Source of the DNA: Synechococcus sp. CS-1332
GTDB taxonomy: Bacteria > Cyanobacteriota > Cyanobacteriia > PCC-6307 > Cyanobiaceae
Direction of reading: 5' to 3'
DNA: 64,000 nt
NCBI RefSeq assembly: GCF_025127995.1
Contig: NZ_JAHLYP010000049.1
Span: 1 to 64,000 of the forward strand
A program made the position numbers and the translations under genes. Under the pieces are notes generated by a model. The model was not told where the DNA came from. It saw nothing but the letters and a program-made list of their open reading frames with translations, and made no database searches. Positions 19,485 to 27,936 of this stretch are shown here, piece by piece; position 1 is the stretch's first letter; each line of letters starts with the position of its first letter.

Positions 19485-20162
19485 ATGGCGGCAGGTTCTT
19501 CCCTGCACCAGGCTCCCGACGATCCAGGGGCCCCCAACAGCGAACCCCTGCGGGAGAGGTCCGACCCCTCCGTGCGTCGCTACGCCAGCGCCTTCGCCGA
19601 TTTGATGGAGATGCGGGCCCCGGCCGCCGTGGTAGGCGCCTACCTCGACCGCCACGAAGGCTGGTTTCGCCGCTGCGCCGCCCCGATGACGGTCGAACCG
19701 ATCGGCAGCCAGGGCTACGTGCTCACCCTGGGCCGGTTCGGCAACTTCGGCTTTGAGGTCGAACCCACGATCGGCCTGGAACTGCTTCCCCAGACCGCCG
19801 GCGTCTACCGAATCATCACCGTGCCCCTGCCCGAGGTGGATGAGGCCCTGCGCGGGCTCTATGACGTCGAATTCGCCGCCTCCCTGAGGCTCGATGAGGC
19901 CGGCGGGGCGGAGGTCTCCACCGAAGAGGTGGATGGCGTCATGCTGCACACCCTGGTGCGCTGGCAGCTGGATCTGGCCGTCTGGCTGAGGCTCCCGGGC
20001 ATGCTCTCCATCCTTCCCGACCACCTGGTCCAGAGCAGCGGTGACCACCTGCTGCGCCAGATCGTGCGACAGATCTCCCGGCGGCTCACCTGGAAGGTGC
20101 AGGAGGATTTCCATGCCAGCCACGGCATCCCCTGCCCGCCCAGGCGCCGGGCCCAGTTCTGA
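19485..20162 (+). CDS. DUF1997 domain-containing protein
   Basis: Soluble protein of 225 residues of a family shared by cyanobacteria and plant chloroplasts. Characteristic stretches are FADLMEMRAPAAVVGAYLDRH near residue 35, then YVLTLGRFGNFGFEVEPTIG and a C-terminal VQEDFHASHG. No catalytic motif or membrane helix is evident. A mixed beta-sheet core, as in lipid- or pigment-binding START-like folds, is possible but is inference. Function is unknown. Confidence 0.8.
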   Translation: MAAGSSLHQAPDDPGAPNSEPLRERSDPSVRRYASAFADLMEMRAPAAVVGAYLDRHEGWFRRCAAPMTVEPIGSQGYVLTLGRFGNFGFEVEPTIGLELLPQTAGVYRIITVPLPEVDEALRGLYDVEFAASLRLDEAGGAEVSTEEVDGVMLHTLVRWQLDLAVWLRLPGMLSILPDHLVQSSGDHLLRQIVRQISRRLTWKVQEDFHASHGIPCPPRRRAQF

Positions 20163-20202
20163 GCGACTGATCCTTCCGTGAGAGAAAGGAGCCCCGAGCC
20201 CC

Positions 20203-20679
20203 TCAGGCCGCCGGAGCGGTGAGGATCTTGTTGACGATCTGCATGCCGGTGACGGCCTGCCAGAGGAACAGGGTCATCACGGTCATGTTGAGGCCCACGT
20301 GCACTTTGCGGGCGATCAGGTTGCCCGCCTGCATCAGGGGGGAGAGGGCCGCCGCCATGGCGATCAGGGAAGCCATGGCCAGTCCAACCAGCAGGTGCGG
20401 ACCGACGAACAGCTTGCCGTTGTTGATGTAGGTGACAGCCATCCCACCGACCAAGCCGAGCACGAGCACGGCCAGCACGAGGCTGCCGAAGAGGTAATGG
20501 CGCTTGGCGAACTGGCCCTTGATCAGGTCCTTGCGGTCCTCGGGCGTGGCGGTGCGGGTCTTCTTGGCCTTGATGCCCAGAAACATCGCGTAGCCCGCCA
20601 AGCCCAGCAGCACCCACATCAGCAGGGGATGCACGAAGTTGAGGCCGAAGGCAAGGGAACTGGGAAGGGCAGCAACCAT
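20203..20679 (-). CDS. DUF4079 membrane protein
   Basis: Membrane protein of 158 residues with four predicted helices: about residues 10-32, 60-84, 92-114 and 125-145. A polar Lys/Arg-rich loop (KAKKTRTATPEDRKDLIKGQ) follows the first helix and the conserved FAKRHYLFGSLVL segment comes next. His residues at helix ends (FVHPLLMW, GPHLLVG, KVHVGLN) resemble heme-binding four-helix proteins; heme binding is an inference. The ATG at 20679 is preferred over a GTG at 20697. Confidence 0.8.
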   Translation of the reverse strand: MVAALPSSLAFGLNFVHPLLMWVLLGLAGYAMFLGIKAKKTRTATPEDRKDLIKGQFAKRHYLFGSLVLAVLVLGLVGGMAVTYINNGKLFVGPHLLVGLAMASLIAMAAALSPLMQAGNLIARKVHVGLNMTVMTLFLWQAVTGMQIVNKILTAPAA

Positions 20680-20746
20680 GACGCGTGGGAACTCCACCGG
20701 GCCAGGGCCGGCTGTGAGTCCAATGAATTTACAACTGCAAGCGGCC

Positions 20747-22333
20747 TCAGTGCAGAAAATGACGACGACCGGTGATCACCATCGCCATGCCGTTGGCCTT
20801 GCAGGCGGCGATCGAATCCGGGTCACGCTTGCTGCCGCCGGGCTGAATCACCGCGGTGATGCCATGCCGTGCCGCCAGCAGCACGGTGTCATCGAACGGG
20901 AAGAAGCCGTCGCTGGCCAGGACGGCGCCTCTGGCAGCGTCGCCGGCGGCCTCCAGGGCCAACCGGGCCGAGCCCACCCGGTTCATCTGGCCGGCCCCGA
21001 CGCCGAGGGTGCGGCCGCCCTGGGCCACCAGGATCGCGTTGGAGCGCACGTGGCGCACCACCTGCCAGGCGAAGCGCAGATCGCGCCACTCGTCCTCGCT
21101 GGGCTGGCGGTCGCTCACCACCTGCCAGCTGTCGAGATCGGCGCGGCCATCGTCCGCCTGCTGGGCCAGCACGCCCCCGAGCACGCTGCGCAGCTGCAGG
21201 CGCCCGGAGGCCTCCGCCAAGGCCACGGGGTCGAGCTCCAGCAGACGCAAGTTGGCTTTGGCCGCCAGCCGCTGGCGGGCCTCCTCCGAGAAGGACGGCG
21301 CCACGACACATTCCAGAAACAGCCCCGCCAGGTGATCGGCGGCGGCCCTGTCCACCCCGCCATTGAGGGCGACGATGCCCCCGAAAGCCGAGACCCGGTC
21401 CGCATCCAGGGCCCGCAGCAGCGCGTCAGCGGTGTCGGCGCCGAGGGCGACGCCGCAGGGGTTGGTGTGCTTGATCACCACCGCTGCCGGCTCCGCCCCG
21501 GGGCCGTACCCGAAGGCCGCCACGGTGGTGAGAGCCGCTTCCAGGTCGATCAGGTTGTTGTAGCTGAGCTCCTTGCCCTGGAGCTGGCGGGCCGCCCCCC
21601 AGCCCACGCTGGACTCACCGAACCAGCGGGCGCTCTGGTGAGGGTTCTCGCCGTAGCGGAGCACCTGCCGCAGGGGCAGCTCCAGCCGCAGGGGCTGCTC
21701 GGTCCACCCGGCGGCAACCTCCTCGCTGGCCCCGGCAGAGCCGGCCTCACTGGCAAGGCGGCCCTCGATCCAGGCCGTGATGGCGGCGTCGTAGGCGGCG
21801 GTGTGGGCGAAGGCGGCCAGGGCCAGCCGGCGCCGCAGGGCCCCATCGACCTGGCCGGCCGCCAGGGCATCCAGGAAACCGGGGTACTGGTCGGGATCGG
21901 TGAGCACCGCCACATCCGCGTGGTTCTTGGCGGCGGCGCGGACCATGGTCGGTCCACCGATGTCGATGTTCTCGATGGCGGTCTCCCAGCTGACGCCGGG
22001 ATCCGCCACGGTGGCCTTGAAGGGATAGAGATTGACCACCACCACATCGATCGGGGCGATCCCCTGCGCGTCCAGGTCGGCTCGGTGGGCAGGGTCGTCC
22101 CGGCGGGCCAGGATGCCGCCGTGGATGCGGGGATGGAGGGTCTTCACCCGCCCGCCCAGGATCTCCGGGGCTCCGGTGTGCTCCGCCACCGTCGTGACCG
22201 GCAGGTCGGCGGCCGCCAGGGCCGCAGCGGTACCGCCGCTGGAGAGCAGCGCATAGCCCTGGGCCAGCAACCCCTCCGCCAGCGGCACCAGGCCCCGCTT
22301 GTCGGACACGCTCAGAAGGGCCGTGGGAGCCAT
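20747..22333 (-). CDS. purH: Bifunctional AICAR formyltransferase / IMP cyclohydrolase
   Basis: Performs the last two steps of IMP synthesis: formyl transfer from 10-formyl-THF to AICAR, then ring closure. The 528 residues have the normal two-domain order. The N-terminal MGS-like cyclohydrolase part opens TALLSVSDKRGLVPLAEG with SSGGTAAAL and HPRIHGGILARR. The transferase part carries KHTNPCGVALG and SAFGGIVALNGGVD and ends VITGRRHFLH. The ATG overlaps nothing; the divergent esterase starts 56 bp away. Confidence 0.97.
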   Translation of the reverse strand: MAPTALLSVSDKRGLVPLAEGLLAQGYALLSSGGTAAALAAADLPVTTVAEHTGAPEILGGRVKTLHPRIHGGILARRDDPAHRADLDAQGIAPIDVVVVNLYPFKATVADPGVSWETAIENIDIGGPTMVRAAAKNHADVAVLTDPDQYPGFLDALAAGQVDGALRRRLALAAFAHTAAYDAAITAWIEGRLASEAGSAGASEEVAAGWTEQPLRLELPLRQVLRYGENPHQSARWFGESSVGWGAARQLQGKELSYNNLIDLEAALTTVAAFGYGPGAEPAAVVIKHTNPCGVALGADTADALLRALDADRVSAFGGIVALNGGVDRAAADHLAGLFLECVVAPSFSEEARQRLAAKANLRLLELDPVALAEASGRLQLRSVLGGVLAQQADDGRADLDSWQVVSDRQPSEDEWRDLRFAWQVVRHVRSNAILVAQGGRTLGVGAGQMNRVGSARLALEAAGDAARGAVLASDGFFPFDDTVLLAARHGITAVIQPGGSKRDPDSIAACKANGMAMVITGRRHFLH

Positions 22334-22389
22334 GACGGCGGAAAGGGCGGGGGAGGAGCCAACCTACGCAGCAACAGCCGAACGCCACC

Positions 22390-23067
22390 GTGCCCACGGA
22401 TCCCTCCGCCGAAGCCCAGCTGAGTGAAGACGACGGCACCGCCCTCTGGCTGGGTCCCCGTCAGGCCGAGCACCGGCTTGTGCTGCTGCACGGCTGGGGC
22501 GCCGACGCCGATGACCTGCTCGAACTGGGGGCGGAACTGATCGGCGCCGATCCCGCCAGCCTCAACCTGAGCGTGGTGGCGCTGCGAGCGCCCCTGCCCC
22601 ATCCGGGAGGATTGGGTCGCCAGTGGTACGACCTGCATCAGCCCGAGTGGCCCCAGTTGCCCCAGGCCCGCCGCGACCTGCGGCAACGGCTGCTGGCGCT
22701 GGGTGGCAGCGTGCCCCTCGAGAACACCTGCCTGCTGGGCTTCTCCCAGGGGGCCGCCATGGCCATCGACGTGGCCACCGGCTGCGGCGCCGACGCCTGC
22801 GACCCCCTCGCCCTGTCGGGCCTGATCGCCTGCAGCGGCTACCCCCACCCCGACTGGCAGCCCAAATCTCCCCGCACAGACATCCTGCTCACCCATGGAG
22901 AGCAGGATCCGGTGGTGCCCTTCGCGGCGAGTCAAGCGCTGGAGAGTGCCCTGGCGGACGCCGGGGGATCGGTGCGCCGGATCGCCTTTCCAGGCGGCCA
23001 TTGCATCGATCCCGACCTGATCGCCACCATGCGGGATTTCCTGTTGGCTGGCTGGCGGGGAAGCTGA
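22390..23067 (+). CDS. Alpha/beta hydrolase, phospholipase/carboxylesterase type
   Basis: Serine esterase of 225 residues from a GTG at 22390. The triad can be read directly: nucleophile Ser in LGFSQGAAMAID near residue 118, Asp in THGEQDPVVPF near 176, and His in FPGGHCID near 206. The oxyanion region is LVLLHGWGADADDL. It fits the small carboxylesterase / acyl-protein thioesterase family (YpfH-like). No signal peptide, so cytoplasmic. The substrate is unknown. Confidence 0.85.
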   Translation: MPTDPSAEAQLSEDDGTALWLGPRQAEHRLVLLHGWGADADDLLELGAELIGADPASLNLSVVALRAPLPHPGGLGRQWYDLHQPEWPQLPQARRDLRQRLLALGGSVPLENTCLLGFSQGAAMAIDVATGCGADACDPLALSGLIACSGYPHPDWQPKSPRTDILLTHGEQDPVVPFAASQALESALADAGGSVRRIAFPGGHCIDPDLIATMRDFLLAGWRGS

Positions 23068-23089
23068 CCCCCCCTGCCAACCCCCGGAA

Positions 23090-23461
23090 TCAGACGAAGG
23101 CGTATTCGTACTCTTCCATTTCCTCCCAGTCATCGGAGGCGAGGGCTTCGAGGCCTTCGAACAGGACCTCTTCGCCGATGCCGTCGACGATCAGTCGCAG
23201 GGACGGGAACAGGAAGTGGTTCTCTTCGGCGTACTGGGCGCTGAACAGACCTTTCTCCCCCCAGAAGAAGCGGTCGGTGGTGTGCTCGTTGCGACGCACG
23301 TTGAGGATCGCCGGGGCCATCAGCTCCGTTTCGGCGATGTAGCGGCGTGCCGCTGTGACCGGTTTGTGGGCGCCGGTTTCGAGGTTGAACGTGGGGACAT
23401 GGGCGAGGACCCGCTGACCCGCGAGACGACGGCGACTGATCCGCTTGCGCTTCTTGGACAT
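23090..23461 (-). CDS. DUF3155 domain-containing protein
   Basis: Cyanobacterial protein of 123 residues. The very basic N-terminus MSKKRKRISRRRLAGQRVL is followed by VPTFNLETGAHKPVTAARRYI and a strongly acidic tail (ASDDWEEMEEYEYAF). The ATG at 23461 gives the family's start; upstream codons in the same frame belong to the leader. The charge split suggests a nucleic-acid or ribosome contact, but no function is known. The leader contains a hairpin and a run of ten C on the mRNA. Confidence 0.82.
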   Translation of the reverse strand: MSKKRKRISRRRLAGQRVLAHVPTFNLETGAHKPVTAARRYIAETELMAPAILNVRRNEHTTDRFFWGEKGLFSAQYAEENHFLFPSLRLIVDGIGEEVLFEGLEALASDDWEEMEEYEYAFV

Positions 23462-23870
23462 GGAATGGATCCCGGCGAAGGGAGACCGAAAGGTGGAGTT
23501 GGGGGGGGGGCTGCAGACGAGCGAGCGTCGGCAGGAGCCGACGACGAGCGTCATGGCGGACCTGCCACCCTTGAGAGATGGCGGGTCCACGTCCACACGA
23601 CTGTCGACCTGAAGCGGGTCGGAGAGGATCACCGTCGGTAACGCCGGCCTGAACCCCTGGAGGGGTGGTGACCGGAACAGAGGCGGTACGCAGCTACCTC
23701 TGCTGTAGCCTTGGATGCGAGCGAAGCGCAACACTGGCCGTTACGACTGCAACTTTCCGCCCGTCCGAGGACTGCGAGGTAGTGGTCGTTACCGACAGCT
23801 TAAAACAATTTTTGCGTTTCTACACGCCTCTTTTCAAAATTCCCGGCACGGACGCGGTCCGCGGGTCGTG
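23462..23870. promoter_or_regulatory. Divergent regulatory region between DUF3155 and histidine kinase genes
   Basis: About 410 bp without a gene. On the DUF3155 side it contains ten consecutive G (23501-23510; C10 in the transcript), 40 bp before the start codon. A perfect hairpin GTCGGC-AGGA-GCCGAC lies at 23525-23540. On the kinase side it becomes AT-rich at 23799-23850 (runs such as TTAAAACAATTTTTG), unusual for this genome and a likely promoter. No specific -35/-10 pair can be assigned safely. Confidence 0.45.
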
Positions 23871-25001
23871 ATGCCTGTCTCAGAGCGGTTTCTGGCCCTG
23901 GTGGGCTTCCAGCTAGGTCAATTCATCGACTGCCCGGAGGTCCGGTCCTTGGTGGTCTACGTCACCCAGCAGGGCGAAACGGGCCAGCCCAGCCTGCTAC
24001 CGGTCGGCCACTGGCCCCCGGACGAGCGAGCCCTGCCTCCGGTGGACACGGTCAGCCGTCTGCGGGTGCCCGCCGAGCAGCGGCGCTGGCTGCCCCTGCG
24101 CGATGGCCAGCGCCTGCTTGGTGCCCTGCAGGTGGAGGCCTCGCGCAACCCCTGGCCCGAGCCCCTCGCCCAGCGGCTCCAGGCCGTGGCCCTGGCCCTC
24201 ACCGAAGCGCTGCGGCTGGATCTGGAGGGCGGGGAACTGCGCCAGCGGCTCACCGAGCGGGAGGAACAGCTGGGTCTGCTGCTCCACCAGTTGCGCAACC
24301 CCCTCACCGCCCTGCGCACCTTCGGCCAGCTGCTGCTGCGGCGCCTTGGCCCGGATCACAGCGACAGCTCCCTGGTGCGGGGCCTGCTGGCCGAGGAGCG
24401 CCAGATCAACCGCTATGTCGATGCCATCAGCGAACTGGTCCACCCCGAAGGCCTGCTCGCCGGCAGCGCCTCCCCTCAGCCGCTGCTGCTGCCGCCGCTG
24501 CTGAGCGGGCCGGAGGGCCAGCCCCTGGCCGGGCTGCTTGAACCACTGCTGCAACGGGCAGCCGCCACCGCCACCCTGCAGGGCCGGGACTGGCACGGAC
24601 CCGAGGCCCTGCCCGACTGGAGCGGTGACAGCGGGGCGGTGGCGGAAATTCTGGCCAACCTGCTGGAGAACGCCTTCCGCTACAGCCCCCATGGCGCCGG
24701 CGTGGGCCTGCACACGGCCAGCGACGACGCCCTGCTCCACCTCACGGTGTGGGATGGCGGGCCGCCCATCGCCGCGGCGGAGCGGGAGGCGATCTTCGGG
24801 CGGGGGGTGCGGGGAACGCGGGGCCAGGACCTGCCCGGCACCGGACTGGGGCTGGCCCTGGGGCGGGATCTGGCCCGCAGCCTGGGCGGCGAGCTGGAGC
24901 TCGTGGTGCCGCCGCGGGCGCTGGCCGAGACGCTGCCCGTGCAGGGCAACGCCTTCCAGCTCAGCCTGCCGCGGCCGCCAGCCGCAGCGCCGCGGCGATG
25001 A
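23871..25001 (+). CDS. Soluble sensor histidine kinase
   Basis: Two-component kinase of 376 residues without membrane segments. Residues 1-110 form a GAF-like or degenerate sensory region. A dimerisation helix follows with H-box [16 protein letters not shown] near residue 140 (phospho-accepting His). The ATPase domain has the N-box [15 protein letters not shown]1 box WDGGPP and G2 box [13 protein letters not shown]. The ATG at 23871 follows the AT-rich region. No response regulator gene is adjacent. Its 3' end overlaps cobS on the other strand by 41 bp. The signal is unknown. Confidence 0.9.
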   Translation: MPVSERFLALVGFQLGQFIDCPEVRSLVVYVTQQGETGQPSLLPVGHWPPDERALPPVDTVSRLRVPAEQRRWLPLRDGQRLLGALQVEASRNPWPEPLAQRLQAVALALTEALRLDLEGGELRQRLTEREEQLGLLLHQLRNPLTALRTFGQLLLRRLGPDHSDSSLVRGLLAEERQINRYVDAISELVHPEGLLAGSASPQPLLLPPLLSGPEGQPLAGLLEPLLQRAAATATLQGRDWHGPEALPDWSGDSGAVAEILANLLENAFRYSPHGAGVGLHTASDDALLHLTVWDGGPPIAAAEREAIFGRGVRGTRGQDLPGTGLGLALGRDLARSLGGELELVVPPRALAETLPVQGNAFQLSLPRPPAAAPRR

Positions 25002-25737
25002 GCAGCAGGCCGAGGGATTCGCTCCACTCCACGCAGGCCCCATAGGTGTCGCCGCTGTGGCCGCCCAGGCGGCGGCCCAGGGCCACCGGAACGAACAGGG
25101 CCGGCACCAGGGCCACCAGGCCGGCCAGCACGGGCCAGGGCGCCAGGCCGGGCCAGGGCAGCAGCAGCAGCAGTGGCAACAACAGCAGCGTGGGCCGCAG
25201 TTCCACCGCCAGGGCGGCGCCGTGGGCGCGATGGAAGGCGGCGCTGCCACCGGGCCGCAGGTAGGGGAACCAGGCCATGGCGGGCAGGGGCGCCACCCGC
25301 CCGCAGACCGCCGCCCAGACCAGGGCCATCGGCGCCGCCGCCCCCAGCAGGGCCAGGGCCGCGGTCCGCAGCAGCAGCACCAGCACCAGGGCTTGCACCC
25401 CGCTCGCTCCCACCCGGCTGTCGGCCATCGCCTCCAGGCAGCGATCCCCGGCGGCCAGGCCATCGGCGCTGTCCATCACGCCATCCATGTGCAGGCCACC
25501 GCTGAGCCAGAGGCCCAGCGCCAGCACCAGGGCCACCTGGGCCACCAGGGGCACCCGTCCCTGCAGCCCCCACCACAGCAGGGCCTGCAGGGCGCCGAGA
25601 GCGGCACCGATCCAGGGCGCGAAGCGGGCGATCCGCTCGAAGCGGGGCGCCGGCGCCGACCAGGCCGGCAGCACCGAATAGAAGATCCAGGCTCCGGCCA
25701 GATCCCGCAGCCACGGTGGAGCGCTCAGGCGAGGCAT
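24961..25737 (-). CDS. cobS: Adenosylcobinamide-GDP ribazoletransferase (cobalamin synthase)
   Basis: Integral membrane enzyme of 258 residues joining adenosylcobinamide-GDP with alpha-ribazole, the last step of the nucleotide-loop assembly of (pseudo)cobalamin. Diagnostic motifs are FYSVLP near the start and [18 protein letters not shown] near residue 80, then [34 protein letters not shown] near the C-terminus is also typical. Six or so very Leu-rich helices are seen. Start ATG at 25737. Divergent from tgt. Confidence 0.95.
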   Translation of the reverse strand: MPRLSAPPWLRDLAGAWIFYSVLPAWSAPAPRFERIARFAPWIGAALGALQALLWWGLQGRVPLVAQVALVLALGLWLSGGLHMDGVMDSADGLAAGDRCLEAMADSRVGASGVQALVLVLLLRTAALALLGAAAPMALVWAAVCGRVAPLPAMAWFPYLRPGGSAAFHRAHGAALAVELRPTLLLLPLLLLLPWPGLAPWPVLAGLVALVPALFVPVALGRRLGGHSGDTYGACVEWSESLGLLLIAAALRLAAAAG

Positions 25738-25815
25738 GGGGGCACGGGGCGGGGAGCGGCGGGGAGGTGGCGGCAGGAACCCCGCGTAGCGTCGCAGCAG
25801 AGCAGGTTCGGCGCC

Positions 25816-26937
25816 ATCGCCTTCGACTTCACGATCACCGCCCGCTGCCCGCGGACCCGGGCCCGCTGCGGCTGCTTCACCACCCCCCACGGAACCGTGC
25901 AGACGCCCCGGTTCATGCCGGTGGGCACCGCCGCCACGGTCAAGGGCGTCACCACGCCCCAGCTGCAGGAGACCGGGGCACAGATGGTCCTGGCCAACAC
26001 CTTCCACCTGCATCTGCAGCCGGGGGAGTCCGTGGTGGAGGACGCCGGTGGGCTGCATCGCTTCATGGGCTGGGAGGGCCCCCTGCTGACCGATTCGGGC
26101 GGCTTCCAGGTGTTCAGCCTCGACGCCATCAACCGGATCGACGACGACGGGGTGGTGTTCCGCTCCCCCAGGGACGGCTCCCGGATCGACCTGACCCCCG
26201 AGCGCTCCATGGCGATCCAGCGGGCCCTGGGCGCCGACGTGGCCATGGCCTTCGACCAGTGCCCGCCCTATCCCGCCAGTGAAGCGGCGGTGGCCGAGGC
26301 CTGCCGTCGCACCCATCGCTGGCTGGAGCGCTGCGTCGCCAGCCACACCGGCGGCGACCAGGCCCTGTTCGGGATCGTGCAGGGGGGCTGCTTCCCCCAT
26401 CTGCGTGAGGCCTCAGCCCGGGTGGTGGCGGCGATGGACCTGCCCGGCATTGCCGTGGGCGGCGTCAGCGTCGGGGAACCCGTCGAGGAGATGCACCTGG
26501 TGGTCCGGCAGGTGGGTCCCCTGCTGCCGGAGCAGCGGCCCCACTATCTGATGGGGGTGGGCAGCCTGCGGGAGATGGCGATCGCGGTCGCCAATGGCTT
26601 CGACCTGTTCGACTGCGTGCTGCCGACCCGGCTGGGCCGGCACGGCACCGCCCTGGTGGGCGGTGAGCGCTGGAACCTGCGCAACGCCCGCTTCCGTCAC
26701 GACCACGGCGCCCTCGATCCCAGCTGTCGCTGCCTGGCCTGCCGTCAGCACAGCCGCAGCTACCTGCACCACCTGTTCCGCAGCGAGGAGCTGCTGGGCC
26801 GCACCCTCTTGAGCCTGCACAATCTCACCACCCTGCTGCGCTTCACGACCGCCATGGCGCGGGCGATCAGCGAGGGATGTTTTGCAGAGGATTTCGCTCC
26901 CTGGGAGCCCGACTCCCCGGCCGCCCACACGTGGTAG
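25816..26937 (+). CDS. tgt: Queuine tRNA-ribosyltransferase (start codon not canonical)
   Basis: Exchanges guanine 34 of GUN tRNAs for the preQ1 base during queuosine synthesis. Catalytic residues are in [13 protein letters not shown] and [16 protein letters not shown] (nucleophile Asp), and the Zn site is [18 protein letters not shown]. The substrate loop [12 protein letters not shown] is also seen. About 373 residues from 25816, as in orthologues. No ATG, GTG or TTG exists in frame near the expected N-terminus ([15 protein letters not shown]); the coordinate given is an ATC codon. The frame is open far upstream, but that stretch is antisense to cobS. An SD-like GGGGAGG lies at 25761-25767. 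Either a rare start or a sequence error is likely. Confidence 0.88.
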   Translation: MAFDFTITARCPRTRARCGCFTTPHGTVQTPRFMPVGTAATVKGVTTPQLQETGAQMVLANTFHLHLQPGESVVEDAGGLHRFMGWEGPLLTDSGGFQVFSLDAINRIDDDGVVFRSPRDGSRIDLTPERSMAIQRALGADVAMAFDQCPPYPASEAAVAEACRRTHRWLERCVASHTGGDQALFGIVQGGCFPHLREASARVVAAMDLPGIAVGGVSVGEPVEEMHLVVRQVGPLLPEQRPHYLMGVGSLREMAIAVANGFDLFDCVLPTRLGRHGTALVGGERWNLRNARFRHDHGALDPSCRCLACRQHSRSYLHHLFRSEELLGRTLLSLHNLTTLLRFTTAMARAISEGCFAEDFAPWEPDSPAAHTW

Positions 26938-26969
26938 GTTCCGGTCCTTGCAATGGTTTTCCTCCAGGC

Positions 26970-27128
26970 ATGGCTCTCTCCCTGCTGGCCGGCTCCTCGC
27001 CCCACACCCTCGCCCAGCTGCCCGAGGCCTACCAGGCCTTCGGCCCCCTGGTCGACATCCTGCCGATCATCCCCCTGTTCTTCCTGCTGCTGGCCTTTGT
27101 CTGGCAGGCCTCGGTCGGTTTCCGCTGA
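26970..27128 (+). CDS. psbK: Photosystem II protein K (PsbK)
   Basis: Precursor of 52 residues for a single-helix photosystem II subunit next to CP43 that helps stabilise the complex. The conserved mature part [21 protein letters not shown] ends SVGFR. The N-terminal 15 or so residues ([16 protein letters not shown]) form the short removable leader. Start is the ATG at 26970. It directly follows tgt by 32 bp and its stop abuts the stop of the WecG-like gene on the other strand. Confidence 0.95.
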   Translation: MALSLLAGSSPHTLAQLPEAYQAFGPLVDILPIIPLFFLLLAFVWQASVGFR

Positions 27129-27857
27129 TCAGCGTCGTTCGCACAGCACCGCCCAGGCAAAAGCCGGCAGCGAAAGCATGCGCCGCCAGCGGCTGGGTTC
27201 CTTGATCAGCCGATAGAGCCACTCGACCTGCAGGGCCCCCATCCAGCCGGGGGCCCGCTTCTTGACACCGGCCCAGACGTCAAAGCTCCCCCCCACCCCC
27301 ATCCAGAGGCCGGTGCGGGGTGCAGGAAGCTCCTGAATCCAGGTTTCCTGGCGGGGCACGCCCAGGGCCACCAGCACCAGATCAGGGCGGCACTGAAGCA
27401 GCTGTTGCTGGAGGCCAGTCCAGGTGTCTGCGGACTGGTAGCCGTGGACGCTGAAGACCAGATCCAGTCCCGGCAGGTCTTGGGCCAGGCGCTCCCGCAG
27501 CTGGTCCATCACCGCCGGACTCGCCCCCACCAGGGCCACCCGCCAGCCCGCGGCCGCCGCATGCTCCAGCAAGCGGCGGGCCAGCTCGATTCCCGGGCTG
27601 CGGCGGACGCGATGGGACTGAAGACCCAGGGCCCAGACCACACCGGCGCCATCGGGGATGACCATCCGGGCCGCCTCGATGGCCGCCCCCAGGGCAGGGT
27701 CCGCCCGGGCCGCCATGGTCATCTCCGCATTGAGGGTGACGATCTGGCCGCCACCAGCCCCGTGCAGGGCGACGGCATCGCCGAAAACGTCGTTGCTTAC
27801 ATTCACGGGAATGCCCAGGACGCGGGCACGGACCGGCTTGGTCGCGAGGGCTGCCAT
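27129..27857 (-). CDS. WecG/TagA/CpsF family glycosyltransferase
   Basis: Transfers a sugar (ManNAc or a relative) onto a lipid-linked GlcNAc during envelope polymer synthesis. The 242 residues carry the GT26 signatures VLGIPVNV near the start and TLNAEMTMAARADPALG (catalytic Thr/Asn/Asp region). DGAGVVWALG and LVALGVPRQETWI follow, with GVGGSFDVWAGVKKRAP near the C-terminus. Start ATG at 27857; the open frame further upstream opposes the GH15-like gene. It could act after the WecA-like enzyme at 10056-11138. Confidence 0.9.
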   Translation of the reverse strand: MAALATKPVRARVLGIPVNVSNDVFGDAVALHGAGGGQIVTLNAEMTMAARADPALGAAIEAARMVIPDGAGVVWALGLQSHRVRRSPGIELARRLLEHAAAAGWRVALVGASPAVMDQLRERLAQDLPGLDLVFSVHGYQSADTWTGLQQQLLQCRPDLVLVALGVPRQETWIQELPAPRTGLWMGVGGSFDVWAGVKKRAPGWMGALQVEWLYRLIKEPSRWRRMLSLPAFAWAVLCERR

Positions 27858-27936
27858 GGGAGGGGACGACGGCGGGGAGAATCTATGGCCTGGCTTCACA
27901 ACAGCACCCTCCGGCACGCCCCGTCCTGACGCGACC

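Noticed and set aside
20639-22423. A 594-codon open frame on the plus strand across purH
   Set aside because: Antisense to purH; no recognisable domain and a composition of Gly, His, Gln, Arg.
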